DNA from: TH-plancto1 sp043777375
GTDB lineage: Bacteria; Planctomycetota; Planctomycetia; Planctomycetales; Planctomycetaceae
Length of the DNA stretch: 64,000 bases
Assembly (NCBI GenBank): GCA_043777375.1
Contig: JAYWHX010000022.1
Location: 1 to 64,000 of the forward strand
Direction: 5' to 3'
Shown here: positions 55,423-64,000 of the stretch, piece by piece
Layout of the letters: every line of letters starts with the position of its first letter
Numbering within the stretch: the stretch's first letter is position 1
Position numbers and translations under genes: made by a program
The notes under the pieces: model-generated
Seen by the model: only the letters and a program-made list of their open reading frames with translations
The model's database searches: none
Told to the model about the DNA's origin: nothing

Positions 55423-57432
55423 ATGTTTCGAGTCTCCCTGATCGCCTGTCTGGTTCTTGCCACCGCCAGTGCGGCGATGGCTCAAGATGCAGCGGCCCAG
55501 AAGATCACCTACACCGATCACATTCTGCCTCTGTTCAAGCAGCGTTGTGGATCGTGTCACAATGCGAATGATCGCAAGGGCGGACTGACTCTCGATAACT
55601 ATGCGGGCACGATGCAGGGCGGCAGCTCCGGCGTGGTTGTCGAAGGCGGCGACGCGGGCAGCAGCTACCTGTGGAGTCTGATCACTCACGAATCGGAGCC
55701 GAAAATGCCTCCGAATGCCGACAAGATGCCAGAAGCGGAGTTGGCTCTTATCAAGCAGTGGATTGATGGAGGACTCCTGGAAGCCTCGACCAGCACGGCC
55801 AAGATGAAGAAGAAGTCGACGCTGGCCAAGATTGAAGTCTCTGGAGAACGCCCGCCCGAGATCGCGATGCCTATTGGTTACCTTGGGGACCCGGTTATCC
55901 AGAGCCCGACTCGCAATGCGGTCACTGCACTGGCGACCAGCCCTTGGGCTCCACTGGCGGCCATTTCCGGACATCGGCAGATCACTCTGTACCACACGCA
56001 GACGTTCGAAGTTCTCGGCGTCCTGCCCTTTCCCGAAGGTCAGCCACAAGTTTTGAAATTCAGCCGGAATGGGTCGCTGCTGCTGGCAGGCGGCGGACGC
56101 GGAGGAGCCAGTGGCAAGGTCATCGTATATGACGTGAAAACCGGCGAACGCAAAGCCGAAGTCGGTGACGAGTATGACTCCGTCCTCGCAGCGGATATCT
56201 CGGCTGACCACACGATGATCGCGCTGGGTGGCCCGAAGCGGATGCTGCGTGTCTTTGCGGTAGAGACCGGCGAACTGCTGTTCGAAAACAAGAAGCACAA
56301 CGACTGGATCACCGCGATCGAGTTCAGCCCCGACGGCGTGCTGCTGGCCTCGGGCGACCGCTCGAACGGCCTGCTGGTTTGGGAGTCCGCCACGGGCAAA
56401 GAGTTCTACAACCTGCTCGGACATCAGGGGATGATCACCGATGTCAGCTGGCGTCCCGACAGCAACGTCGTCGCCTCTGCCAGTGAAGACAACACGATTC
56501 GCCTGTGGGAAATGAACAACGGTACTGAAGTCAAAAAATGGAACGCGCATGGCGGTTGCCTGTCGCTCGATTACATTCGCGATGGCCGACTTGTCTCGAA
56601 CGGACGTGACATGGTCGTACGTCTGTGGAACGGTGACGGAGGGCAACTGCGCGAGTTCCCCGGCCAGACCGACCTCGGCATGGAAGTCGCGTTTGATGCC
56701 GAGAGCGAGCGCGTCCTGGCTGGCGACTGGACCGGTATGGTCCGCATCTGGAACGCGGCCGACGGAGTATTAGTCAACGAGTTCAACACCAATCCGCCCA
56801 CGATCGATGCCACCATTGCCGCTGTTGAGCAGGCGTTCGGAGGAGCAAGCGGTGAGCTGACGCAGGCCAGCAACCAACTCACGGCCCTCAATAAGGCTCT
56901 CGAAGATCGCAAGGCACTCGCCGAAGCCACCCTCGCCCAGCTGACCGAAGTCACCACCAAGGCTCAGGCAGCCACCACCGACAAAGCCACTGCGGAGAAG
57001 CTGCTCACCGAAAAGACAGCAGAGATGCTGAAGGCCGAAGAGTCCCTCAAAGCCGCCGAAGCCGCCCTCGCTGCCGCCAAGGCTGCCATCGAAAAAGCCG
57101 CAGCCGATCAACTTGTTGCGACGACAGGCCAAAAAGCCGCTGTCGAGGGAGCCACCGTCGCGAAGACTGCTGCCGAAAAAGCCGCAGAAATGGAAAAAGC
57201 TCTGACCGAGGAGATGGTCAAGGTCAAGGCACTGGCCGACAAGACCGCGCTGGAAGCACCCGCCAAACCCGAAGAGCAAAAAGCAATTGCCGACTACGAC
57301 GCAGCTGCGAAAGCCGCAGCTGTCAAGGCCGAAGCCGCCAAGGCCAAGCTCGACCGTCTGAAGGCTCTCAAAGCCCAGCCCAAGCCGGTCCCAGCTGTCC
57401 CAGTCGAGCCTGCCGTACCAGTGGCTCCTTAA
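55423..57432 (+). CDS. c-type cytochrome/WD40 protein with coiled-coil tail
   Basis: A 669-residue exported protein: signal peptide (1-21), planctomycete cytochrome-c domain with CGSCH at 42-46, then a WD40 beta-propeller (about 165-450) with DNTIRLWEMN and DMVVRLWNGDG repeats, and a long Ala/Lys/Glu-rich helical region (about 455-640) that should form a coiled coil. A Pro/Val/Ala tail ends the protein. It is the last gene of the DUF1501 operon. The layout suggests a heme-bearing platform that binds partners through the propeller and coiled coil, perhaps its operon neighbours. Confidence 0.9.
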   Translation: MFRVSLIACLVLATASAAMAQDAAAQKITYTDHILPLFKQRCGSCHNANDRKGGLTLDNYAGTMQGGSSGVVVEGGDAGSSYLWSLITHESEPKMPPNADKMPEAELALIKQWIDGGLLEASTSTAKMKKKSTLAKIEVSGERPPEIAMPIGYLGDPVIQSPTRNAVTALATSPWAPLAAISGHRQITLYHTQTFEVLGVLPFPEGQPQVLKFSRNGSLLLAGGGRGGASGKVIVYDVKTGERKAEVGDEYDSVLAADISADHTMIALGGPKRMLRVFAVETGELLFENKKHNDWITAIEFSPDGVLLASGDRSNGLLVWESATGKEFYNLLGHQGMITDVSWRPDSNVVASASEDNTIRLWEMNNGTEVKKWNAHGGCLSLDYIRDGRLVSNGRDMVVRLWNGDGGQLREFPGQTDLGMEVAFDAESERVLAGDWTGMVRIWNAADGVLVNEFNTNPPTIDATIAAVEQAFGGASGELTQASNQLTALNKALEDRKALAEATLAQLTEVTTKAQAATTDKATAEKLLTEKTAEMLKAEESLKAAEAALAAAKAAIEKAAADQLVATTGQKAAVEGATVAKTAAEKAAEMEKALTEEMVKVKALADKTALEAPAKPEEQKAIADYDAAAKAAAVKAEAAKAKLDRLKALKAQPKPVPAVPVEPAVPVAP

Positions 57433-57671
57433 GCGGGCTGGCAGAATGCCAGCGGGACACCTGAATTGCGATCCTGCGATTTTCGGGGGAGCATTTTGAG
57501 GCTGCCGGAAATCGAATCCGCCAGCCGCTAAGCAGTCGTCCCATAATAAGTCGGTGTCATAGTTGCCTTTTGCTCCGCGAAAGAGCGACCTTGCGCGGAG
57601 CGAAAAGCGACGCTGGTTGTTGGACAGTGCCGACCTCCACGCAGCTGACCTCCCCGGTTGAGGTGATGGCC

Positions 57672-58475
57672 TCACCCCGACCCCTCGAACCCAAAATCAA
57701 AATCCGCAAATCGCTGGCGGTCGATCCCGGCGTCTTCCCAGCTGTAGGCGTAATCGCCGACGTGCCACAGGCGGATGGTGGTATCGGCGATGATGGGAAT
57801 GCCGCACTGGCGGGCGCGGTGGCAGAAGGCGTAATCCTCGGCCAAATACCAATGCCCGGGGCGGCGGAGGGTGGCGGGGTCAGAGTCCTCGATGGCCCCG
57901 GCTTTGCGTGGGGCCGACCGGATCAGCGGTTGAAAGAACGGCCACAGCGGGCGTCCGGCGTGCTGATTACACACGGGCAATTCGAGTTGTTGGACCAGCG
58001 TTTCGTACACCGCGCGGCGCACATGCAGGAACCCGGTTCCGCCATATAATATTTCGGCCAGACCACCTTGAATGCCAAACCGGAAACGCGGTGTTCCCGG
58101 GATAATATGAATCGCTAATTCCCGCTTCCCCTTCTTCGGATAAATCCCGCACGTCACCGGCAACCCATGCCGCCTGAGCTTGTCGACATCGTCTGCTTCA
58201 AAGCCGACATCGGAGTCGATCCACAACGTCTCCTGAAATCCATCGGCCAGGGCGTCGCTGCTCATCTGGTTGCGAGCCTGATCGATCGCCGAGTACCCCT
58301 CGACCCGCCGCACCACATATCCCCGCCGCTCCAATTCGATTAACCCCGCCTGACACTTGGAAACAATCCGCCCCTGAAACGGCACCAACACCACACACCG
58401 CGCCGGGGAGAGGTCAACGTTTGCAGCCGGGTCCGGGATGCCCAGCGGGAGATCGTGATCGGGATTAGAGTTCAT
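57672..58475 (-). CDS. GT-A-like glycosyltransferase or related protein
   Basis: A 267-residue cytoplasmic protein. It has a CVVLVPFQGRI start strand, IDQARNQM, and LWIDSDVGFEADD (84-96), which supplies a DXD-type metal site (D87/D89). GGTGFLHVRR and YLAEDYAFCHRARQCGI follow, as in GT-A-fold glycosyltransferases. The first 25 residues are Pro/Asp-rich and variable. The donor and acceptor are unknown. It is monocistronic on the minus strand, convergent with the DUF1501 operon and divergent from the DUF1559 gene. Confidence 0.72.
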   Translation of the reverse strand: MNSNPDHDLPLGIPDPAANVDLSPARCVVLVPFQGRIVSKCQAGLIELERRGYVVRRVEGYSAIDQARNQMSSDALADGFQETLWIDSDVGFEADDVDKLRRHGLPVTCGIYPKKGKRELAIHIIPGTPRFRFGIQGGLAEILYGGTGFLHVRRAVYETLVQQLELPVCNQHAGRPLWPFFQPLIRSAPRKAGAIEDSDPATLRRPGHWYLAEDYAFCHRARQCGIPIIADTTIRLWHVGDYAYSWEDAGIDRQRFADFDFGFEGSG

Positions 58476-58512
58476 GGGAGATCACTCATGGTTCGAACAG
58501 GTGTCGCACCCT

Positions 58513-58582
58513 GAGCATCGAAGGGTGTGGCGATCACCGGAAGACCACGCCCTTCCGCAAAGCCGTCAGGGTCGTGCCACCC
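58513..58582. repeat. Second copy of the GTGCCACC-type unit
   Basis: The segment 58547-58582 matches 7810-7845 at 32 of 36 positions and the flank 58513-58538 resembles 7747-7773, so the composite unit is shared. Confidence 0.65.
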
Positions 58583-58634
58583 GCTCGAAAGAGGTTTTGA
58601 CATCGAGAGATTTATCACCGAAACCTCTTACCAA

Positions 58635-58672
58635 GGCACACGGGTAGGCTCCAAAGCGAGCCAACCCGTGCC
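58635..58672. repeat. Imperfect hairpin GGCACACGGGT...ACCCGTGCC
   Basis: Outer arms GGCAC/GTGCC, then ACGGGT/ACCCGT and GGCTC/GAGCC pair with small bulges around a short loop. It precedes the candidate promoter. Confidence 0.5.
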
Positions 58673-58721
58673 ACCCTGTGATAATCAGACAGATGATCTT
58701 TTTCAAAAGTTAGCAAATCCA

Positions 58722-58749
58722 TTGCACAATCTCCGTAATCTGGTATGAT
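58722..58749 (+). promoter_or_regulatory. Candidate housekeeping promoter for the DUF1559 gene
   Basis: TTGCAC (58722-58727) and TATGAT (58744-58749) are separated by 16 bp in an AT-rich stretch, about 60 bp before the ATG at 58809. This is the best sigma-70-like box pair seen in the window. Confidence 0.4.
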
Positions 58750-58808
58750 AAGATTGGTCTTTTGAAGATTCCTTCGACCCAGTTTGTCACATTTTGAAGA
58801 GGTGGTTC

Positions 58809-59861
58809 ATGTTACTCAAATTCACTCGTCGACTCGGATTCACGTTGATCGAATTGCTTGTCGTGATCGCAATCATTGCCGTCTTGATCGCTCTGCTGCT
58901 TCCAGCAGTCCAGCAAGCCCGTGAAGCTGCACGTCGCTCATCTTGCAAGAACAATTTGAAGCAAATTGGATTGGCGCTTCACAACTACCACGACACCTTC
59001 GGGAATTTCCCTGAAGGGTGTGGAGGACCTGGGTATGGTGCTGCCGGGAATGCATGGGAGATCGAAAATGGACTCCTGAGCACCCACGTTGCAATGCTGC
59101 CTTACGCAGACCAAGCCCCCCTGTTCAACCTTTTGAACTTGGATGGCAGGGTCACAATGGCTCCGTGGGATACTTCCAAGCCTTGGAATGCCAAGATTCC
59201 CTACCTGATCTGTCCTTCTGACGTCTCATTGGATGATTATCAAGGTCGTGGTCCGAACAACTACCACGCGAACTGGGGTCACAAGACCACGAACGGAACG
59301 AATAACCATCGAGACAACCACTGGAATAAGACAACTGGCGTCTTCCAGTTCGGTGGAACGAACAAGATGTCCTCACTGCTTGACGGGACTTCTAACACCA
59401 TCGCCTTCGCGGAAGTTTGCCAAGGAAATTCGGCAGATCGCACGGATGTTCGCGGGAACGTCGCGGTCAATCTGAGTGGAATGGACAACAACGCAGCTGT
59501 GTGCAAGGCCACCGCTTCCGGCAAGAAGTACAACGCTGGCGTTGCCGTGAATGCAGGTTGGGACTGGCAAGGCGCTTACTGGAATGATGGCCGTGTGGGA
59601 TACAACGGTTTTCACACCATTCTGCCACCCAACAGTCCATCCTGCAGTGCAGGCAATGTTGACAACTGGGGAATCTACTCAGCTTCAAGCCGTCACGTTG
59701 GCGGCGTTCAGGCTCTGTTGAGCGATGGATCCGTGCGATTCATCTCCGAAAACATTGACTCGGGCAATGCAGCCGCTGACCCGAACAGCGCTCCACAGGT
59801 CTATGGGATCTGGGGCGGTTTGGGGACTCGTGCTGGCAACGAGGTTCTCGGAGAATTCTAG
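58809..59861 (+). CDS. DUF1559 pseudopilin-like protein
   Basis: Second full DUF1559 protein, about 350 residues from the ATG at 58809 (an upstream TTG at 58794 adds five). A short basic leader ends in G, followed by FTLIELLVVIAIIAVLIALL with Glu at +5 and AVQQAREAARRSSCKNNLK, the classical form. The globular domain has the usual HTILPPNSPSC and SSRHVGGVQALLSDGSVRFI motifs. It should be processed by a prepilin peptidase. A terminator follows directly. It starts a trio with the UnbV-TPR gene and the small lipoprotein gene, a set found repeatedly in planctomycetes. Confidence 0.95.
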   Translation: MLLKFTRRLGFTLIELLVVIAIIAVLIALLLPAVQQAREAARRSSCKNNLKQIGLALHNYHDTFGNFPEGCGGPGYGAAGNAWEIENGLLSTHVAMLPYADQAPLFNLLNLDGRVTMAPWDTSKPWNAKIPYLICPSDVSLDDYQGRGPNNYHANWGHKTTNGTNNHRDNHWNKTTGVFQFGGTNKMSSLLDGTSNTIAFAEVCQGNSADRTDVRGNVAVNLSGMDNNAAVCKATASGKKYNAGVAVNAGWDWQGAYWNDGRVGYNGFHTILPPNSPSCSAGNVDNWGIYSASSRHVGGVQALLSDGSVRFISENIDSGNAAADPNSAPQVYGIWGGLGTRAGNEVLGEF

Positions 59862-59891
59862 GCGAATCGCCTGACGTGAATCTGTTTTCCG

Positions 59892-59928
59892 ACAGCCCTG
59901 AGACGTCACAGTCTTGGGGCTGTTTTTA
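59892..59928 (+). terminator. Terminator after the DUF1559 gene
   Basis: ACAGCCCTGAGAC and GTCTTGGGGCTGT form a 13-bp stem (two wobble pairs) with a 6-nt loop, followed by TTTTT. It may reduce read-through into the UnbV-TPR gene, allowing more pseudopilin than partner. Confidence 0.8.
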
Positions 59929-59952
59929 TATCCTCATGGCGTGTGAAGCTGG

Positions 59953-62892
59953 ATGAACCTCAATCAAGTTCGTGCTGCGCTGTTCGGAGTTCTGTGTCTC
60001 ACGGTGCTCGGGGTGCTCACTTGGGGATGGTGGGGCAAGTCGACCGACCAGCAGGTTGAAATTGATGATATCTCTGAAAAGCTACAGCTTGCGAAAAGCT
60101 CACTTTCCAGTGGGGATTCCAAACCAGCTGAGCAGTTTGAAATAGAGTTGGACCGAAAACATCCACGTTACTCCGAGGCCATGCTGGAACTCGGCGATGC
60201 CGCAATCCGAGCGGGGAACACCAAGGAGGCGTCCCGTTATCTCAAGTTAATACCGTGGGATGGTTCCGATCATGACATCAAAGCCAGGATCGTGACAGCT
60301 GGAATCAATTTTCAAGGTGGTCAGTGGCAGGCTGCTGAAGACGAGTATGAGCATGTTCTCAAATACTATCCCAACCAAATCGATACCGTGGCTTCGTATT
60401 CATTGCTCCTCGACTTTTCGAATCAAAGGTATCGAGCAAGCCAGTACCTGTTTGAGCTGGTTCGAAGAGATCATTTTTCTCTCGATCACCTGATCTATTT
60501 GGCGAACTCCTCAACAGTGCATTCCCCGATGAGCGAAGTCAAGCGAGAGTCGCCTGACCCCCACGATGCGCTTGTCAATCTTACCAACGGACGTTTCATC
60601 CTCCTCCAGGAAAAGATCGCCGAGGCTGAACCGTTCCTGCTCGCTGCCCATCGCCTGCGCCCCGATCTCGTCGAAGTGTCGATTCGATTGGGGGAGATGC
60701 TCCTCATTCAAAAAGACACTGCTGGTTTCCAGGACTGGGACCAGAAGGCGACCGACGATATTCGGTCCCATCCGGTCTATTGGCAGCTGAAGGGGCAGCT
60801 GGCTGAGGAGTTGAAGAATCCGCGAGGTGCGGCTCGATGCTACTGGGAAAGCCTGCGGATCGACCCGAACAACCGTGTACCCAACTATCGTCTGGCGCAG
60901 TTACTTCAGTCCTTTGAGCGTGAATCGGACGCCGAACCATTTCTGCAATGGTCGGCTGCAATTACAGATTTGGTAAACGCCATCGACCTGCTGTATCACA
61001 ACCGCGATCACACAGAATCGATGCGCATCGTCGCGGAGGCCACCGAAAAAATGGGAAGGAACTGGGAGGCCGTGAGTTGGGCTCGTTCTGCGCTGGTTGT
61101 TGATCCAGAAATCAAATGGGCACGAGAGCTGGTGTCACGCCTGAAACCTCGCCTCTTGCCGGGCACCCCCCTCAATGACCCTGCGATCAACCCCACATTG
61201 AAAATCGACTTGTCAGGTTTTCCGCTTCCGGAGTACCCGTCCAAGATGCCGTCCAATGAGTCGATCGCCGATGGCTCGCAGGTCAGCTTTTCGAATGAAG
61301 CAAAGGCGATTCAGCTCAACTTTTCCTACTACAACGGCCCCGATCCAGCAACTGCGGGAAGTCGTATGTTTGAGTTCACTGGAGGGGGGGTAGCAATCCT
61401 TGATTATGATCGGGATGGACATTCTGACGTCTACATGGCGCAAGGCTGCCAATGGCCACCCGTTGCGGGGAATGGAAATCACCTCGACCGACTGTTTCGG
61501 CTTCATGCAGGCCGGTACATCGACACCACGACTTCAGCGTGCCTCTGTGAAGACAGTTTCAGCCAAGGGGCGACTGTCGGAGATTTCGATCAAGATGGGT
61601 TCCAAGACGTTTACGTGGCAAATACACATGTCAATCGCTTGTGGAAGAATATGGGTGATGGGACGTTTGAAGATGCCACGTCCGCGACAGGGATACGTGA
61701 CTCCCTGTGGACTACCAGTTGCTTGTTGGCAGATGTGAACGGCGATGGGTTGCCAGATCTTGTCGATGTGAATTATGCAGTTGGCGATGATGTCTTCTCC
61801 CGCATTTGCGAAACCGGCGGGGTTGTCCGCTCCTGTTCACCTCTCGTTTTTACGGCTTGCTCTGATCGATTGTTACTGAACTCTCCAGAGGGGCAATTTA
61901 CAGAAGCGTCAAAGACCTCTGGTTTTGAGGCCAGCGATGGGCGTGGATTGGGAATTGTCGCGTTCAGGGGCAGCAGTCGTGTGGGCCTGGACTTGTTTGT
62001 GGCCAACGATATGACGGCAAATTTCCATTTCGCGAATCAGCAAAGTCAGCGTGGGCAGGTACCTCAATTTGGTGAAATCGGAATACCTTCTGGATTGGCC
62101 TACGATGTGAATGGAGATGCCCAGGCCAGCATGGGGGTTGCGGCTGCTGACGCCGATGGAAACGGCTTGCTTGATTTCTATGTCACCAATTTCTACCAAG
62201 AGTCGAGCAATCTCTATTTGCAGCAACCCGACGGCGGGTTCATCGACCACGCGTCGAGCGCGGGTTTGCGAAGCACAAGCCTCCACATGCTTGGGTTTGG
62301 GACTCAGTTCCTCGATGCGAATCTTGATGGGTGGCCGGATCTGATTGTCACGAACGGTCACGTTGACGACTTTCGGCATCGCGGGACACCCTACCAAATG
62401 CGGAATCAATTCTTTGAAAACATCGGCGAGGGAAAATATGTTGAACGCCTTTCCAAGACTCTGGGGCCTTTTTTTGACTCTGAGTTCTTGGGAAGAGGGC
62501 TGGCAACCTTGGACTGGAACCGCGATCGAAAACAAGATGTCGTCATATCGTTTCTCGACGCCCCAGCGGCTGTCTTAACGAACCATACCCCAACAAAAAA
62601 TCATGCAGTCACGCTCCAACTCGTGGGAACTGATGTTGATCGAGAAGCGATTGGGACAGTCGTTGAGCTGAGTCTCGGAGAACGTCGCCTGGTGGCACAA
62701 TTGACAGCCGGAGATGGCTACATGGCTTCAAACGAGAGAAAGCTGATTCTCGGAATGGGCCACCAAGATCACATCGAACGCCTCCAAGTCAACTGGACTG
62801 ATGGGACATCCGCCGTGTTCTCTGGACTTGCTGCGGATCAGGACTATATCATTCGACAGGGCCATGCTGTTCCTCTCCCACTTCCTCAATGA
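59953..62892 (+). CDS. TPR/FG-GAP/ASPIC-UnbV protein
   Basis: A 979-residue exported or membrane-anchored protein. A single N-terminal helix (about 8-26) is followed by helical TPR-like repeats (about 35-400). A beta-propeller with VCBS/FG-GAP calcium loops follows (DYDRDGHSDVY, DFDQDGFQDVY, DVNGDGLPDLV, DANLDGWPDLI). The C-terminus is an ASPIC/UnbV domain ending in GDGYMASNERKLILGMG and VNWTDGTSAVF (CRTAC-like). TPRs suggest protein partners; the propeller faces outside. It lies between the DUF1559 gene and the lipoprotein gene, and the ATG at 59953 is 26 bp after the terminator hairpin. Confidence 0.9.
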   Translation: MNLNQVRAALFGVLCLTVLGVLTWGWWGKSTDQQVEIDDISEKLQLAKSSLSSGDSKPAEQFEIELDRKHPRYSEAMLELGDAAIRAGNTKEASRYLKLIPWDGSDHDIKARIVTAGINFQGGQWQAAEDEYEHVLKYYPNQIDTVASYSLLLDFSNQRYRASQYLFELVRRDHFSLDHLIYLANSSTVHSPMSEVKRESPDPHDALVNLTNGRFILLQEKIAEAEPFLLAAHRLRPDLVEVSIRLGEMLLIQKDTAGFQDWDQKATDDIRSHPVYWQLKGQLAEELKNPRGAARCYWESLRIDPNNRVPNYRLAQLLQSFERESDAEPFLQWSAAITDLVNAIDLLYHNRDHTESMRIVAEATEKMGRNWEAVSWARSALVVDPEIKWARELVSRLKPRLLPGTPLNDPAINPTLKIDLSGFPLPEYPSKMPSNESIADGSQVSFSNEAKAIQLNFSYYNGPDPATAGSRMFEFTGGGVAILDYDRDGHSDVYMAQGCQWPPVAGNGNHLDRLFRLHAGRYIDTTTSACLCEDSFSQGATVGDFDQDGFQDVYVANTHVNRLWKNMGDGTFEDATSATGIRDSLWTTSCLLADVNGDGLPDLVDVNYAVGDDVFSRICETGGVVRSCSPLVFTACSDRLLLNSPEGQFTEASKTSGFEASDGRGLGIVAFRGSSRVGLDLFVANDMTANFHFANQQSQRGQVPQFGEIGIPSGLAYDVNGDAQASMGVAAADADGNGLLDFYVTNFYQESSNLYLQQPDGGFIDHASSAGLRSTSLHMLGFGTQFLDANLDGWPDLIVTNGHVDDFRHRGTPYQMRNQFFENIGEGKYVERLSKTLGPFFDSEFLGRGLATLDWNRDRKQDVVISFLDAPAAVLTNHTPTKNHAVTLQLVGTDVDREAIGTVVELSLGERRLVAQLTAGDGYMASNERKLILGMGHQDHIERLQVNWTDGTSAVFSGLAADQDYIIRQGHAVPLPLPQ

Positions 62893-62905
62893 CGCTCGTG
62901 CTTGA

Positions 62906-63406
62906 ATGAACTCTAAATTTCGCGAAGTGTTCGCATTACTCGTATTGGCTTTGATGCTCGGTTGCGGCAGCGGGGGCCCTGCTGTGATACCGACAACTCC
63001 CGTCACTGGCAAGGTGACATATAAAGGAGCCCCTGTGACCGGTGCCTTTGTGTCGTTCTCACCGACCACTTCTGCGGCGGGTCACTATGTCGCCCTGGGT
63101 ATGACGAACGGCGAAGGGGTTTTCGAACTCCATACACCCTTTGGCGGTGAAACGGACAATCCCGGGGCTGTGGCTGATGAGTACAACGTGACGATCAGTA
63201 AGTCCTCCTCCTCTGCCGCCTCAGCACCGAGCGATAAGCCCCCCACCCCCGCAGAGATGGCGAAGATGGCAGCTCGCCCAGCACGAGGGGCTGATTCGTC
63301 CGAATCTGGGATTCCATCACATTATGCCAATTCATCGAGCACGACAATTCGTGTCAATGTTCCTGGTGGCGAATACGACTTTGACTTGACCGATAAGAAG
63401 AAATAG
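62906..63406 (+). CDS. Small lipoprotein with carboxypeptidase-regulatory-like fold
   Basis: A 166-residue lipoprotein precursor with lipobox LMLGC (C20), then PVTGKVTYKGAPVTGAFVSF, a transthyretin-like carboxypeptidase-regulatory start, and a Ser/Pro/Ala-rich insert (about 97-130). Such proteins are regularly encoded next to DUF1559 pseudopilins in planctomycetes and may anchor or accompany them. It starts 14 bp after the UnbV-TPR stop, so the two are almost certainly co-transcribed. Confidence 0.88.
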   Translation: MNSKFREVFALLVLALMLGCGSGGPAVIPTTPVTGKVTYKGAPVTGAFVSFSPTTSAAGHYVALGMTNGEGVFELHTPFGGETDNPGAVADEYNVTISKSSSSAASAPSDKPPTPAEMAKMAARPARGADSSESGIPSHYANSSSTTIRVNVPGGEYDFDLTDKKK

Positions 63407-63755
63407 CCCGCTCATGTCCGACATGCGTGATCGCAACTGATCTGTGTGGTGACCAGCCCCATAGAGCAGTTGCTTTTTCTTTTGAACCTGAGTTCTGGTA
63501 GGTCAGGCAGGGTGGCCCTGACGCTGCTTTGAGTGTCTGGGTTGTGCAACAACAAGAGGCTACAGAAGCCGCGATCACTTTCAAGACGCGTAGGTTAGGC
63601 TTCGCCTGAGCGTTCAGGCGAAGGCAGACCTACCTTGCTTGTTTGAAATAGGAACTCCCGCTGCAATAGCTCTCTCGCGGATGTCAAGGAGGGGATAGAG
63701 GTGTCAGGAACCTATCAGGGCTTTCTCTCGACTGACTTCACCGGATGCGGTTCCT
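63407..63755. other. Convergent intergenic region with hairpin
   Basis: No gene is supported in 349 bp. The hairpin at 63590-63633 is the main feature. Confidence 0.55.
63590..63633. terminator. Hairpin between convergent genes
   Basis: 20-bp arms (63590-63609 and 63614-63633) pair at 17 of 20 positions around a GCGT loop; the core is CTTCGCCTGA. It is well placed to end both transcripts, though no T-tract follows, and its sequence looks like a dispersed element. Confidence 0.6.
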
Positions 63756-64000
63756 TCACCTTTTCTCTTCCTTCGCGTGACCCTCAATGTCAAAGTCGTC
63801 TTGATACGCCGCTCGCATCTCCCGTCCTCGCCTGTTCGCCATGACGCTGTGCGTTGCGAAATGATCGGCTGCGGGCAGGAATTCGATGACCGCGTCGCTG
63901 CCGAGTGCCTTCAGTCGTTCATCGAGTCTCCGTGTCGCACCATTCAGATAAAATGTGTCGAGATCACCCATCACGATATGGATCTTGCCCGCCAGTTGAT
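63756..64000 (-). CDS. C-terminal part of a putative esterase, cut by the window edge
   Basis: Only the last 80 or so codons are in the window; the open frame runs past 64000 without a start. The visible sequence (LAGKIHIVMGDLDTFYLNGA, then a helix and FLPAADHFATHS) resembles the end of alpha/beta-hydrolase putative esterases, in which an Asp near GDLDTFYL and a His such as that in ADHF complete the triad. The tail is charged. The nucleophile region is outside the window, so activity cannot be judged. Confidence 0.6.
   Translation of the reverse strand, partial: QLAGKIHIVMGDLDTFYLNGATRRLDERLKALGSDAVIEFLPAADHFATHSVMANRRGREMRAAYQDDFDIEGHAKEEKR

Larger units (their letters stand above)
58476..58808. 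promoter_or_regulatory. Promoter region of the DUF1559 trio with repeats
   Basis: 333 bp without a gene. The region holds a GTGCCACC-type unit (58513-58582), an imperfect hairpin (58635-58672) and a candidate promoter for the gene at 58809. Confidence 0.5.

Noticed and set aside
55357..56646. 429-codon minus-strand frame opposite the cytochrome-WD40 gene
   Set aside because: Antisense shadow of a gene with signal peptide, CxxCH and WD40 repeats.

Overview
This 64 kb window comes from a planctomycete, most likely a member of the Planctomycetaceae or a close relative. The evidence is the gene content. There are four large DUF1549/DUF1553 ('PSD1'-type) proteins with planctomycete cytochrome-c motifs, a twin-arginine DUF1501 protein, DUF1559 pseudopilin-like proteins, an ASPIC/UnbV-TPR protein, a TIGR03009-type protein, a LEPR-xLL-type sorted surface protein and an orphan formylmethanofuran dehydrogenase subunit B. 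Housekeeping genes present are dnaJ, grpE, metK, maf and typA. I see no tRNA, rRNA, phage, insertion sequence or CRISPR array.

Layout. 0-2.5 kb: dnaJ, grpE and a FmdB-type zinc-ribbon gene. 2.6-7.1 kb: a DUF1549/DUF1553 cytochrome protein and a KAP-like membrane P-loop ATPase, both on the minus strand. 7.1-8.1 kb: a repeat-dense non-coding block. 8.1-15 kb: a VCBS-repeat surface protein, metK, a receiver-zinc ribbon/FHA gene pair and fwdB/fhcB. 15-20.4 kb: an AsmA-like giant, a sugar-type binding lipoprotein and maf. 20.5-24.1 kb: a minus-strand run of DUF1573 lipoprotein, C39-like peptidase, a cysteine-rich secreted protein and a tail-anchored secreted protein. 24.1-36 kb: a small orphan gene, a second DUF1549/DUF1553 protein, small planctomycete hypotheticals, an SH3-like protein with repeated peptide motifs, a TIGR03009 protein, a putative HExxxH metallopeptidase, a pseudopilin stub and an MBL-fold hydrolase. 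36-48 kb: a GT2 enzyme, an HtrA-like/hydrolase-like double pseudoenzyme, a DUF1549-discoidin-DUF1553 protein, a low-GC pseudopilin operon and typA. 48.7-57.4 kb: a four-gene operon of DUF1501, PPC-domain, Big2-DUF1549-DUF1553 and cytochrome-WD40 proteins. 57.7-64 kb: a GT-A-like protein, a DUF1559/UnbV-TPR/lipoprotein trio and a truncated esterase-like gene at the window edge.

Most products are exported: many begin with Sec, Tat, lipoprotein or prepilin signals. The likely theme is an elaborate periplasmic and cell-surface protein set. The DUF1501/DUF1549/DUF1553/cytochrome modules probably act together in the periplasm on an unknown substrate, and the DUF1559 proteins probably assemble through a type II secretion/pseudopilus machine encoded elsewhere.

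The most unusual structural signal is a set of REP/BIME-like repeats. At least four unrelated 26-29 bp families occur as perfect or near-perfect inverted pairs separated by 50-121 bp next to gene ends. One family also has a copy read in frame inside the C39-like peptidase gene. The most notable protein signals are the HExxxH peptidase, the protein in which both the protease and the hydrolase active sites are lost, the SH3 protein with repeated SPL(D/E)xIR motifs, and the C39/cysteine-rich secreted cluster.
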